DNA of 64,000 bases from JAWLHJ01 sp039587535 (lineage in GTDB: Bacteria > Gemmatimonadota > Gemmatimonadetes > Longimicrobiales > Gaopeijiaceae), in the NCBI GenBank assembly GCA_039587535.1, contig JBDHIF010000002.1, positions 124,001-188,000 on the forward strand. The letters are read 5' to 3'. Every line of letters begins with the position of its first letter. Position 1 is the stretch's first letter. Positions 42,431 through 50,989 of the stretch are shown here, piece by piece. Made by a program: the position numbers and the translations under genes. The notes beneath the pieces are model-generated. The model did no database searches and was not told the DNA's origin. It worked only from the letters and a program-made list of their open reading frames with translations.

Positions 42431-42783
42431 GGGGGCGTCACGGCTTCGACGTGTTTGGTGAAAGTGGGGTTGCGTGCCGAGGTCCTGATCCTCGCAAATC
42501 CTCGGGAAAATTGATAACTGCCAACAACAACATGGCACTGGCCGCGTAAGGTAACCCTTACGTAGGTCCGTCTCCTGGAGAGCCCGCCCGAGGCGCTCCT
42601 TGAGACGACGACGAGTCGGGCTGGTCTTCCGTTCGTGCCGCCGGGACGGAAGCGAGACTTAAGGTGGCTGGCTGCGGACCGAGCTGATCGCTGGCTCCCC
42701 GTGGTGAGATCCTCAGCGTTCTACGCACGTAGAGATCCTACCGGACTCATTCGCGGACGCGGGTTCGACTCCCGCCGCCTCCA
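42431..42783 (+). ncRNA. ssrA: Transfer-messenger RNA (ssrA)
   Basis: The one-piece tmRNA starts GGGGGCGTCACGGCTTCGAC, the standard 5' end. Its first seven bases pair with CGCCTCC (42776-42782; one G-U), followed by discriminator A42783; CCA is not encoded. The T-arm (GCGGG-TTCGACT-CCCGC) ends at 42775. The tag reading frame (42520-42549) encodes ANNNMALAA and stops with TAA. Length is 353 nt. It rescues stalled ribosomes with SmpB and tags proteins for degradation. No protein gene overlaps it; open frames across it are artefacts. Confidence 0.96.
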
Positions 42784-42847
42784 TGCCCTCACGACCAGTT
42801 CGGTCGTGAGGGCTTTCGTGTTTCTGGGCATGGAGGCGGCGGGAGGC
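42768..42847 (+). repeat. 80-bp repeat, copy 1 (tmRNA 3' end plus terminator)
   Basis: This 80-bp unit starts in the tmRNA T-arm and includes the acceptor strand, the terminator and a rightward 19-bp arm. It is repeated at 42977-43056 with a single mismatch (AGTTC versus AGTCC in the hairpin loop). Each copy is itself an inverted repeat: CTCCCGCCGCCTCCATGCC at 42769-42787 and its reverse complement at 42827-42845. Confidence 0.9.
42786..42824 (+). terminator. ssrA intrinsic terminator
   Basis: An 11-bp stem CCCTCACGACC/GGTCGTGAGGG with the loop AGTTC, followed by CTTTCGTGTTTCT. It begins 3 nt after the tmRNA discriminator base. An almost identical copy lies at 42995-43033 in the second repeat unit. 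Confidence 0.85.
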
Positions 42848-42976
42848 GAACCCGCTGGGGCGCGGAGCGCCCCGAACGCGGGTTTGCGCCGAGCGGCCGA
42901 CCGGATGGGCGCGACTAGCGCCTGGGCGGACTTCCGCGACAGAGCGAGGATCGGTGCAGAGCACCGACCGGAGCTC

Positions 42977-43056
42977 ACTCCCGCCGCCTCCATGCCCTCA
43001 CGACCAGTCCGGTCGTGAGGGCTTTCGTGTTTCTGGGCATGGAGGCGGCGGGAGGC
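42977..43056 (+). repeat. 80-bp repeat, copy 2
   Basis: Direct repeat of 42768-42847, 209 bp downstream, identical at 79 of 80 positions by eye. It contains a second copy of the tmRNA 3' end without the rest of the gene, and a second copy of the terminator hairpin (42995-43033). The 19-bp arm recurs at 42978-42996 and inverted at 43036-43054. This resembles a footprint of integration or tandem duplication at ssrA. Confidence 0.9.
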
Positions 43057-43199
43057 TCACCCGCGTGGAGACGCGCGCGGAGCGAGGGGATCCGAGACGC
43101 GCGGTTCACACCGAGCGGGCTCAGTTCATTCTCGCGCCTAGCGCCCTCGCAGGGTACGGCGCGCCGACAAGCCAGTCCCTCAGCTCGGTACGGACCGCT

Positions 43200-43394
43200 T
43201 CAGCGACGGGTACCGAAGAGAACAATCATCAGCAGTACGAAGCCACCTCCCATCAGTACTGGATGGTCGGTGATCACGTGCAGACTCTGAGCCATGATGA
43301 CTTGGAGTTTGCTGGTTGCCGACTGCGCGACGACGGCGACGTACTCTGCAGCAGCCTGCGAAGGCACTGCAAAAGCTGGGAAGAAACGGATCAC
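43200..43394 (-). CDS. Possible small single-pass membrane protein (64 aa)
   Basis: A 64-residue frame with GTG start: an N-terminal part with QAAAEYVAVVAQSATSKLQVIM and a C-terminal transmembrane helix (HPVLMGGGFVLLMIVLFG) ending in positive residues (TRR). This hydrophobic/charged order is protein-like and unlike its Arg-rich shadow frames, and local base composition is less GC-rich. There is no clear ribosome site. No family is recognised; it is not a Flp pilin because the membrane helix is at the wrong end. An internal GTG (MPSQAAAEY) is an alternative start. Confidence 0.4.
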   Translation of the reverse strand: MIRFFPAFAVPSQAAAEYVAVVAQSATSKLQVIMAQSLHVITDHPVLMGGGFVLLMIVLFGTRR

Positions 43395-43830
43395 GGATCA
43401 CGTGGTTTAGAGACAGAAGTCGGAACGTGCCAAAGATCAACCCGCCCCACTCCTTTCCTACATGGCAAGCATAGGGCTTCCGCCAGTTGGGAGGCCAGCC
43501 AAACCGGGGGGCGAGGTCTCGCGGCAGGCGACCGCTTCGTCCGGAACGCCTGCGGCTGTGAGAGCGTTCTCATTCCCCGAGGGTTGGCGCATTCTTCACC
43601 AGCCGTGGGTCCGCGACTGCCCCTGATCTTCGAGCACAGTCTACTCGATCTCTTCAACCGAAAGGCGGACTCCCGGCGACGCAACGACATCCTTTCGGCA
43701 GGTGCCGCGGTGCGGATGTTGGAGGTCCTTCGCCGGGGGCCGGCCATGGACGGCTGCTGCGGCTAGGACGGTTGGTGGCGCCTGGCGGAGCGACGGCCTA
43801 CACGGATTAGAAGACCTTCGACGGGCCTAC

Positions 43831-43870
43831 GGCCCGCTGCAGGGTCGCTAGGGCCCGCTGCAAGGTCGCT
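43831..43870. repeat. Short tandem repeat, two 19-bp copies
   Basis: GGCCCGCTGCAGGGTCGCT at 43831-43849 and GGCCCGCTGCAAGGTCGCT at 43852-43870, one mismatch, 21-bp period. It lies just downstream of the symporter gene stop, so it could be part of its transcript end. Confidence 0.7.
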
Positions 43871-43903
43871 GCGGCCGTCGCGCCGCACGGAATGGCTGGA
43901 CTG

Positions 43904-45580
43904 CTACTTGTACACCTGGAACTGGTTCGACTTGTAGTCCTTCCAGTAGTCGTCCAGCATCCCCTTCACCTTTCCGCTCAGGATGTAGACGCCCAGAAGG
44001 TTCGGGAACGCCATCCCCAGAATCATCAGATCGCCGAAGTTGAGGATCTGCGTGGCGGTGATGATGGAGCCCAGAAAGGTAAAGACCAGGAAGACCATCT
44101 TGTACGGCATCGATGCCCGGGCACCGAACAACCAGACCGCGCAGCGTTCTCCATAGTACGACCACGAGATCATCGTGGAGTACGCGAACAACACCACAGC
44201 GACGGACAGGATGTGGTTGAAGCCGGGCAGGTGTTCGGCGAACGCTCGGGAAGTGAGGGCCGCGCCCTGGTTCGACGCGATGATGTCTGCGTACTCGGGG
44301 TTCGCGTAGGCGCCGCTGAAGACGATGACGAGTGCGGTCATGGTGCAGATCACGACCGTGTCGATGAACGGCTCCAACAGTGCGACCACGCCCTCGCGAA
44401 CAGGGTATTCGGTTCGAGCCGCCGAGTGGGCAATCGCTGCCGAGCCCGCGCCGGCTTCGTTGGAGAACGCCGCACGCTGGAAGCCCACGACGAGCACACC
44501 GACGAAACCGCCCCATACCGCGTCGGGATAGAACGCCTGCTCAACGATGTACGCCAGGGCTGCCGGCACGTTGGCGATGTTCGCCAGGATCACGATGAGG
44601 GCCGCGATGACGTAGACCACCGCCATGACCGGCACGATCTTGTCCGTCACGCTGGCGATTCGGCGAAGCCCACCGATGATGACGATGCCGACCAAGACGG
44701 TCAGCACCAGGCCGTAAACCCAATTGAGCTCCCCCAGGACGGGGAGACTTTCCTGCACCGCGTTCAGTGACTGGTTGACCTGGAAGCTGTTCCCGCCGGC
44801 CAGCGATCCCCCGATGCAGAGGAATGCGAACAGCACAGCGAGCACGCGGCCGAGGCCGCCCATGCCCTTCTCGGCAAGACCCTTGGACAGATACTGCATG
44901 GGGCCTCCCAACACGTTGCCGCTGGGGCCCACGTCACGGTACGCCTGTGCCAGCGTGCACTCGGTGAACTTGGTCGACATACCGAGGAGCCCAGCGACGA
45001 TCATCCAGAACGTGGCGCCCGGCCCGCCGATGCTGACGGCGATGGCCACCCCGGCGATGTTGCCCAATCCGACGGTGGCGGAGAGGGCCGTGGTCAGGGC
45101 CTGGAAGTGCGAGACCTCGCCCGGCTCACTGGGGTCGGTGTAGCGCCCCCGAGTGACCTGGATCGCGTGGGTGAACGCTCGGATGTTGATGAAGCCCATC
45201 CGGAACGTCAGGAAGATCGCGGCCAATACCAGCCACGCGACCACCAGAGGCAGGGTCACGTCCGGGTTCCAGAACATCAGGTCGAAGAAGAAGACCGCCG
45301 AGATGATGCCGTTCACCACGCCCATGGCCTGGTCGGCCCGGTCCTGCCATCCGACTCGCTGCGACGTCCCCTCTTCGCCGACGGGAATCTGCGGGGCGAC
45401 GGCCAGGGCCGCGACCACCGTGGCGGGCGCGGCTACAGGAGCTTCGGCGACGGCGGCCACGGACGGGGGCGCGACAACGCTCCCGTCGGCCTCATGAGCG
45501 AGCGTGCTGGACGGCGCCAGCAAGCCCGTTCCGAGGGTCACTGCGACCAGGGCTGAGAGAACCGATGCGCGTGGCCTCAT
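43904..45580 (-). CDS. Alanine/glycine:cation symporter (AGCS family)
   Basis: A 558-residue inner-membrane transporter that imports alanine or glycine with sodium. The core (about residue 85 on) has the AGCS patterns FRMGFINIRAFTHAIQVTRG, GVGNIAG-like TVGLGNIAGVAIAV, SGNVLGGPMQYLSKGL, AAFSNEAGAGSAAIAHSAA and YYGERCAVWLFG, with about 10-11 membrane helices. Odd is the N-terminus: a signal-peptide-like segment (ALVAVTLGTGLLAPSSTLAH) and an Ala/Val/Pro-rich linker add about 85 residues before the core. It is divergent from the universal stress protein gene. Confidence 0.92.
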   Translation of the reverse strand: MRPRASVLSALVAVTLGTGLLAPSSTLAHEADGSVVAPPSVAAVAEAPVAAPATVVAALAVAPQIPVGEEGTSQRVGWQDRADQAMGVVNGIISAVFFFDLMFWNPDVTLPLVVAWLVLAAIFLTFRMGFINIRAFTHAIQVTRGRYTDPSEPGEVSHFQALTTALSATVGLGNIAGVAIAVSIGGPGATFWMIVAGLLGMSTKFTECTLAQAYRDVGPSGNVLGGPMQYLSKGLAEKGMGGLGRVLAVLFAFLCIGGSLAGGNSFQVNQSLNAVQESLPVLGELNWVYGLVLTVLVGIVIIGGLRRIASVTDKIVPVMAVVYVIAALIVILANIANVPAALAYIVEQAFYPDAVWGGFVGVLVVGFQRAAFSNEAGAGSAAIAHSAARTEYPVREGVVALLEPFIDTVVICTMTALVIVFSGAYANPEYADIIASNQGAALTSRAFAEHLPGFNHILSVAVVLFAYSTMISWSYYGERCAVWLFGARASMPYKMVFLVFTFLGSIITATQILNFGDLMILGMAFPNLLGVYILSGKVKGMLDDYWKDYKSNQFQVYK

Positions 45581-45926
45581 GGAATCCAGGGAGTTTGAGG
45601 TGAGAGGGTGGCGAAGGTGCCGCCGGCCTCCTGGTGGGAAGGCGATCCGGGCAAGTAGAAGCGTCTAGTCGTTCACCGTCAAGCATCGTCGAGGAACTCA
45701 CCGCTTGACGATCGAGTGCCCCGGGGGCCTCTGAGCGTCTCCAGTCAGCCTGAATCCTGGCCCCGGGGTGACTTCGATCCGGGCGTGTGTCACGACCTCC
45801 GTTCGCGGTGTGAGCGGCGGGCATGCGGAACGGGTGCCCTCGCGGATCGCTTGCGTCTCGCCGGGCGCCTTGGCAGGTTGCAGCCGTCCTGCCACCACCG
45901 GCCGTTTTCCCCTCCCCGAGCTTTCC
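45581..45926. other. Divergent promoter region between symporter and stress-protein genes
   Basis: 346 bp between two divergent starts. No coding frame here has protein-like features; the stress-protein frame is open upstream but only the part from 45927 matches the family. Promoters for both genes must lie here, but no boxes are certain. Confidence 0.45.
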
Positions 45927-46376
45927 ATGAACATCGAGCACATCCTCGTCGCCACGGACCTCTCGGATGAGATGTTGGCCCGCACCGCCTCCATCGGCGC
46001 GTTCGCGCGTACGTTGGGCGCGCGGGTCACGCTCCTGCACGTCATCGGAAGCCACGAAGCCATCCCGCACGGAGCCCCTCTGGCGCCCCGCCAGGATGAG
46101 CCCGTGGACGCCGACACCCTGGACGCCGCCCGAGCGCGGGTTCTGGAACGCGTCGGCGCCTATGGCGACGACCTCGAGATCACCGCGGAGGTTGTCGCCG
46201 GCGGAGAGCCGGCTCACGAGATCGTGGACTACGCGGTTTCGAACGAGGCGGACTTGATCATCGTAGGGACGCACGGGCGCACCGGGTTCCGGCACTTGGT
46301 GCTGGGGAGCGTGGCGGAAGATGTCGTCCGACGCTCCAAGGTCCCGGTGATCGTCGTGCCCCGGCCCGGGGAGTAG
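45927..46376 (+). CDS. Universal stress protein (UspA family)
   Basis: The 149-residue protein starts MNIEHILVATDLSDEMLARTAS and ends with the ATP-binding signature DLIIVGTHGRTGFRHLVLGSVAEDVVRRSKVPVIVVP. The GxxGx9GS motif suggests an ATP-binding type. It is cytoplasmic and probably stress-induced. I chose ATG 45927 because the family starts there; the frame upstream is not family-like. Confidence 0.92.
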   Translation: MNIEHILVATDLSDEMLARTASIGAFARTLGARVTLLHVIGSHEAIPHGAPLAPRQDEPVDADTLDAARARVLERVGAYGDDLEITAEVVAGGEPAHEIVDYAVSNEADLIIVGTHGRTGFRHLVLGSVAEDVVRRSKVPVIVVPRPGE

Positions 46377-46384
46377 CGGGGCAA

Positions 46385-46403
46385 GCGACGAAGGAGTCGT
46401 CGC
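46385..46403 (+). terminator. Weak hairpin after the stress-protein gene
   Basis: A 7-bp perfect stem (GCGACGA/TCGTCGC) with a 5-nt loop, 8 bp after the stop. There is no T-tract, so termination is only possible. Confidence 0.3.
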
Positions 46404-46533
46404 GCAAGGGGTCTCGTGGGGAAGATAGCAATATCGGAGTTATGTACTTGATGCTGGCGCGATCCGGCGTCCGTTCATAGCTTTCCCGCTTGCCCCAATC
46501 AGATGTTCCACAACTCACGAGGAGGAGGGCGAG

Positions 46534-49494
46534 ATGAGAAGACTCATGTTCTTGACCTGTACCCTCGCGCTCATGGCAGCGCCGGGGATTACCGAGGCCC
46601 AGACGATAACGGGCATTGTGCGGGATCAGGCGACCGGGCAACCTCTTGGCTCGGCCCAGGTGTACATCGCCGACCTGGAGCTCGGCTCCCTGACCCAGGC
46701 CAACGGGAGTTACATCCTCCTGAACGTGCCGGCGGGAACCCACGCGGTCTCGGTCCAGCAGCTAGGCTTCGCTACGGCGACCCTGGAGGTCACCGTCCAG
46801 GCAGGCCAGACAGTCCAGCAGGACTTCGCCCTGTCGCGTGAGGCGCTCCAGCTCAACGAGATTGTCGTGACCGGCACGGCGGCCGGCTCTCGGGTCCGAG
46901 AGATCGGAAACGCCGTGACCCAGCTCGACGCCTCGGTGGCGGAGGTTCAGCCGATCGAGAACGTCTCCGACCTCCTCCGGGGTCGCGTGGCGGGTGTCGT
47001 CGTGCAGCAGGGTAACGGGAGCGCGGGTTCCGCGTCCGCCATCAAGATCCGAGGCAGCTCGACCATGCGCCTGGTGAACGATGGTCCGCTGGTCTACATC
47101 GACGGCGTGCGGGTCAACAACCGCATGGAGTCGGGTGCAAGTGACGTTTCCCGGATCGACGACCTCGACCCGGGTTCGATCGAGAGCATCGAGATCATCA
47201 AGGGCCCGGCGGCGGCCACGCTCTACGGGACGGAGGCCGCGAACGGGGTGATCCAGATCATCACGAAGGCCGGTGCCGTAGGTGCGGCGCAGTGGAACTT
47301 CACGACGCGGCAGGGTGCCGCATGGTTCCAGGATCCGGCCGGGCGCACGCCGACCAACTATGGCATCAACCCCGCCACCGGGCAGGTCGAGGGCTTCAAC
47401 ATCCTCCGCGACGTGCCGGGCGAGTCCGACGCGATGTTCCGCAACGCGCACAACCAGTACTACGGTATGGACGTCTCCGGCGGCTCGTCGGCGTTCCGCT
47501 ACTTCGTCTCGGGCTCGGTCGCCCGTGACCAGGGCGCCACGTACAACAGCTGGGCCAACCGTTACAACGGGCGTGTGAACATCGACGCCCAGCCCAGCGA
47601 GAACCTCACCATCGGTGCCAACGCCGGCTTCGGAATGGCGCGGCTCCGGCTGGCCGGTGATTACCCCTACGAAGACGCGGTCCGTTCCGAGCTCAAGTAC
47701 CGGTTCAACGAGGATGGCTCGCTCAACCCGCAGCGCGGGTACTACCGGGCCCCGCCGGAAGCGCGCGTCGAGCGCGAGCAGTACTACCACTTTGCCAATC
47801 GCATGACGGCCGGCATCACGGTGAACCACACGCCGTTCGACTGGTTCACCCAGCGCCTCACGTTTGGCCTGGACATGACGGACATGGCCGAGGAGACTCG
47901 GAATGCGATCCTGAGCCCGTACGCGGCCCAGTTCTTCTCGTCCCGGGCGGCATCCGGCTCGAAGGACGTGGATCGGGAGTCCGTGGTCTATACCACGTTC
48001 GACTACGCTGCCAGCGCGGAGCGTCAGCTCACCGACGGCATCGCCTCGACGACGTCGTTCGGCTTCCAGGTGTACACGAAGGAGATCAAGGGCGTCATCG
48101 CTGAAGGGACCGGGTTCCCGGCCCTCGGCCTGTCGGCCATCAGCGCCACCGGCGAGCGGGACGGCTCCGACAACTTCATCGAGAACAACACCGTCGGCGT
48201 CTATCTGCAGCAGCAGTTCGGCTTCGGAGACCGCTTCTTCATCACGGGTGCGGTTCGCGCCGATGACAACAGCTCGTTCGGTGAGGACTTCGACCTCGTC
48301 TACTACCCGAAGGTCAGCGCTTCCTGGGTGGTCAGTGAGGAGGACTTCTGGGGCGCCGACTTCATCGACGAGTTCCGCCTCCGCGCGGCGTATGGCGAGT
48401 CGGGTCAGCAGCCGGACGCTTTCGACGCGCTCCGCAGCTACACCACTCGTCTGTCACCCACCGGTTCGTCGACCCTCCGTCCGGACTCCCCCGGAAACTC
48501 GGAGCTGGGTCCCGAGCGCGGCGTGGAGATCGAGGCCGGGTTCGACGCAAGCATGTTCGGTGGTCGCGTGAACATGGAGTTCACCTACTACGACCAGACC
48601 ACGAAGGACGCCATCGTCGAGCGTGACGTGGCGCCCTCCACGGGCTTCACGGGTGGTCAGTTCGTGAACATCGGACAGATCAACAACCGCGGGATCGAGC
48701 TCGGCCTCGGTGCGCGGGTGATCGAATCCGAAGGGTTCGATTGGGACATGAACCTCAACCTCAGCACGAACCGCAATCGCGTGGAGTCGCTCGGTCTCGA
48801 CGGAGCGTTCCTGCAGCTGGGCTGGACCACTAGGCACACCGAGGGCTACCCGGTGGGATCGCTGTGGGCCCCGGACATCATCGAGGCGCAGCTGGATACC
48901 GATGGCAATGTGATCGTCGATTCGATTCGGTGTGACGACGGCAGCGGGAACCCCATCACCTGTGACGAGAACGCCTGGATCTACCAGGGCCATCCGGACC
49001 CGAACTACGAAGCGTCCTTTTCGACCGGGATCACCATCGGGGATCGCCTGAGCATCGAGACGCTCTTCCAGGGCAAGATCGGCCAGACGAAGTACGACCT
49101 TCAGGGCTGGTGGCGCTACTCGGCCCTGCAGCACGACTTCGTCAATGCGTTCCCGTTCGAGAACGACCCCACGGACGTGGCGGAGGCGCAGCTCGGGAAC
49201 TCGGGTGAGTACGCTCTCTGGGTGGACGAGGCCTCGTTCATCCGTTGGCGTGAGCTGTCGGTCAGCTACCAGATGCCCGAGAGCTGGCTGGGCTTCGTGA
49301 GCGCCAGCCGCGGTCAGTTCAGCGTTGCGGCGCGGAACCTCGGGATGGTCTGGACGAACTGGTACGCCTACCCGTACCACGACCCCGAGGTCATCGACCC
49401 GAGCAACACGTTCTCGGGGAACCGTGAGCCCCAGGAGGACTCCGGGATTCCGCCGCTCACCTCCATCACGTTCAGCCTCCGGCTGAGCTTCTGA
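46534..49494 (+). CDS. SusC/RagA-type TonB-linked outer-membrane receptor
   Basis: The 986-residue protein has a signal peptide (LMFLTCTLALMAAPGITEAQ) and a carboxypeptidase-regulatory-like domain (about 26-100: ITGIVRDQATGQPLGSAQVY, NVPAGTHAVSVQQLGF). A TonB plug follows (IVVTGTAAGSRVREIGNAV, IRGSSTMRLVNDGPLVYIDGVRVNN, YGTEAANGVIQIITK), then a long barrel ending in the outer-membrane phenylalanine (TFSLRLSF). Together with SusD it imports large ligands across the outer membrane using TonB. The ligand is unknown. GAGGAGG lies just before the ATG. Confidence 0.95.
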   Translation: MRRLMFLTCTLALMAAPGITEAQTITGIVRDQATGQPLGSAQVYIADLELGSLTQANGSYILLNVPAGTHAVSVQQLGFATATLEVTVQAGQTVQQDFALSREALQLNEIVVTGTAAGSRVREIGNAVTQLDASVAEVQPIENVSDLLRGRVAGVVVQQGNGSAGSASAIKIRGSSTMRLVNDGPLVYIDGVRVNNRMESGASDVSRIDDLDPGSIESIEIIKGPAAATLYGTEAANGVIQIITKAGAVGAAQWNFTTRQGAAWFQDPAGRTPTNYGINPATGQVEGFNILRDVPGESDAMFRNAHNQYYGMDVSGGSSAFRYFVSGSVARDQGATYNSWANRYNGRVNIDAQPSENLTIGANAGFGMARLRLAGDYPYEDAVRSELKYRFNEDGSLNPQRGYYRAPPEARVEREQYYHFANRMTAGITVNHTPFDWFTQRLTFGLDMTDMAEETRNAILSPYAAQFFSSRAASGSKDVDRESVVYTTFDYAASAERQLTDGIASTTSFGFQVYTKEIKGVIAEGTGFPALGLSAISATGERDGSDNFIENNTVGVYLQQQFGFGDRFFITGAVRADDNSSFGEDFDLVYYPKVSASWVVSEEDFWGADFIDEFRLRAAYGESGQQPDAFDALRSYTTRLSPTGSSTLRPDSPGNSELGPERGVEIEAGFDASMFGGRVNMEFTYYDQTTKDAIVERDVAPSTGFTGGQFVNIGQINNRGIELGLGARVIESEGFDWDMNLNLSTNRNRVESLGLDGAFLQLGWTTRHTEGYPVGSLWAPDIIEAQLDTDGNVIVDSIRCDDGSGNPITCDENAWIYQGHPDPNYEASFSTGITIGDRLSIETLFQGKIGQTKYDLQGWWRYSALQHDFVNAFPFENDPTDVAEAQLGNSGEYALWVDEASFIRWRELSVSYQMPESWLGFVSASRGQFSVAARNLGMVWTNWYAYPYHDPEVIDPSNTFSGNREPQEDSGIPPLTSITFSLRLSF

Positions 49495-49507
49495 GGAGGA
49501 GAGATCA

Positions 49508-50848
49508 ATGGCTAAGAATTCCAATGACTTGAAGCGAGGAACCGCACTCATGAGACGGATCACTTCGAGCCTTGAAGTCCTTGAGCGCCGGATCCCGGCG
49601 CTGGCTCTAGGCGCAACCCTGTTCCTGGCCGGTTGCGGCGCGCTGGATGGCTTGCTGTCCGTAGACGCGCCGTCACAGGTCGTCGCGAGCGACCTCGAGG
49701 ACCCCAACGCAGCGGACCTGCTCGTCGCGAGTGTTGGCAACGAGTTCCGCTGCATGTGGACGCACTACGTCGGCGCAAGCGCCATGACGGGCAATGAGCT
49801 CGGCGAGGCGAGCTCGACGACGGTGCTGACGATTTGGGATACCCGGATCCACGACACCAGTGGGTACGGATCCCAGTATGCGAGTGCCGATTGCGGTAGC
49901 GGGCAGCCTGCGTTGTACCTGCCGCTGGCACGGACTCGTTGGCTGGGCGATCAGGTCCGCACCAGCCTGACCGAGTGGTCTGACGCTGACGTCGAGAACC
50001 GGACTCAGAAGATCGGAGAGGTGGCGCTCTACACGGGCTACGCCTACCTGCTGTTCGCCGAGGCGTTCTGCGAGAACGAGATCGCCTTCGACGGTGGCCC
50101 GCGGCAGTCGCGAGAGGCCACCTGGAACACGGCCATCGCTCGCTTCGATGAGGCCATCGCCTCAGGAAACGCGACGGTGGCCAATGCCGCCAGGGTCGGG
50201 AAGGGCCGAGCTCTCCTGAACATGGGTGACTACAGCGCTGCTGCTGCTGCCGTGGGCTCCGTTCCCGTGGGCTTCAGCTGGGAAATGCAGTATTCAAACG
50301 ACGACGCAGTGACCCGCAACAAGATCTGGGAGATCGTCGTACGGGATAACGAGGGGACGATCGAGGCACCCTACCGGGACGTCATGTTCGACGGCGTACC
50401 CGATCCGCGCATCGCGGTGACGGACGAAGGGTTCAACGGTGTGGGCTCGGACATTCCGATCTTCACGCCGGACAAGTACCCTGACGCTACGAGCCCGCAC
50501 GAGGTGGCGACGTGGGAAGAAGCTCAGCTCATCATCGCGGAGGCCTTCGCGCGAGCGGGCGGTGCCGGGGATCTGGTCAATGCCGTCAACATCATCAACG
50601 TGCTACATGCCAATGCGGGAATCCCGGCCTTCGCCAGCACGGACCAGGCCGAGATCCTGACGCAGATCGAGTACGAGCGGCAGGCGGAGTTTTTCCTGGA
50701 GGGTCACCACCTGCGTGACCTCCAGCGCTTCAACCAGGAGCTCTTCCCGGCCGTCGGAGTGGACCACCCGTTCGGCGCCTTCTACGGCGACGAGATCTGC
50801 TTCGATCTTCCGGCGGTGGAGTTCCTGAACAACCCGAGCGCTAGCTGA
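49508..50848 (+). CDS. SusD/RagB-family outer-membrane lipoprotein
   Basis: A 446-residue lipoprotein with a lipobox LAGC (acylated C43) following a hydrophobic leader. The helical body includes RFDEAIASGNATVANAARVGKGRALLNMGDYSAAAAAV (TPR-like) and ends with EYERQAEFFLEGHHLRDLQRF, the SusD C-terminal signature. It caps the SusC barrel at the cell surface and captures the ligand. 13 bp after SusC with a GAGGAGGAGAG ribosome site. The leader before the lipobox is long (42 residues); a start at Met15 is possible. Confidence 0.92.
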   Translation: MAKNSNDLKRGTALMRRITSSLEVLERRIPALALGATLFLAGCGALDGLLSVDAPSQVVASDLEDPNAADLLVASVGNEFRCMWTHYVGASAMTGNELGEASSTTVLTIWDTRIHDTSGYGSQYASADCGSGQPALYLPLARTRWLGDQVRTSLTEWSDADVENRTQKIGEVALYTGYAYLLFAEAFCENEIAFDGGPRQSREATWNTAIARFDEAIASGNATVANAARVGKGRALLNMGDYSAAAAAVGSVPVGFSWEMQYSNDDAVTRNKIWEIVVRDNEGTIEAPYRDVMFDGVPDPRIAVTDEGFNGVGSDIPIFTPDKYPDATSPHEVATWEEAQLIIAEAFARAGGAGDLVNAVNIINVLHANAGIPAFASTDQAEILTQIEYERQAEFFLEGHHLRDLQRFNQELFPAVGVDHPFGAFYGDEICFDLPAVEFLNNPSAS

Positions 50849-50899
50849 TTCGGGAGATCGGGCCGCTTTTGCATGGCGGACCGACGATAAGGTGAGAGA

Positions 50900-50935
50900 G
50901 GGGAGATGGGCGCTTATGCCCATCTCCCCCTCTTC
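50900..50935 (+). terminator. Terminator after the SusC/SusD pair
   Basis: A 12-bp stem GGGGAGATGGGC/GCCCATCTCCCC with loop GCTTAT, followed by CTCTTC. It separates SusCD from the small lipoprotein and qhp genes, so these probably form separate transcripts. Confidence 0.75.
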
Positions 50936-50989
50936 TGTGGGACCGTATCCCAGGACCTGGCCACCGTGCCAGGGGAGCGATTGCGTGGC

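Larger units (their letters stand above)
43057..43903. other. Gene-poor stretch downstream of ssrA
   Basis: About 850 bp with only one plausible small gene (minus strand, 43200-43394). The first 70 bp resemble the DNA after repeat copy 1 in a diverged way (shared GCGCGGAGCG, CGAGCGG and CTAGCGCC words), as if an old 209-bp tandem unit had decayed. The stretch 43400-43760 has long open frames on both strands with no family similarity. No tRNA, integrase or recombinase fragment was recognised. Confidence 0.5.

Noticed and set aside
42340..43018. Open frames across and after ssrA with translations such as MEAAGVEPASAN and RRRESNPRP.
   Set aside because: These are translations of tmRNA 3' ends and repeats, a well-known annotation artefact, and they overlap a confident RNA gene.
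43391..43766. Long overlapping frames on both strands in the region after ssrA.
   Set aside because: Arg/Pro/Ser-rich composition, no ribosome sites and no family resemblance; most likely non-coding or decayed DNA.
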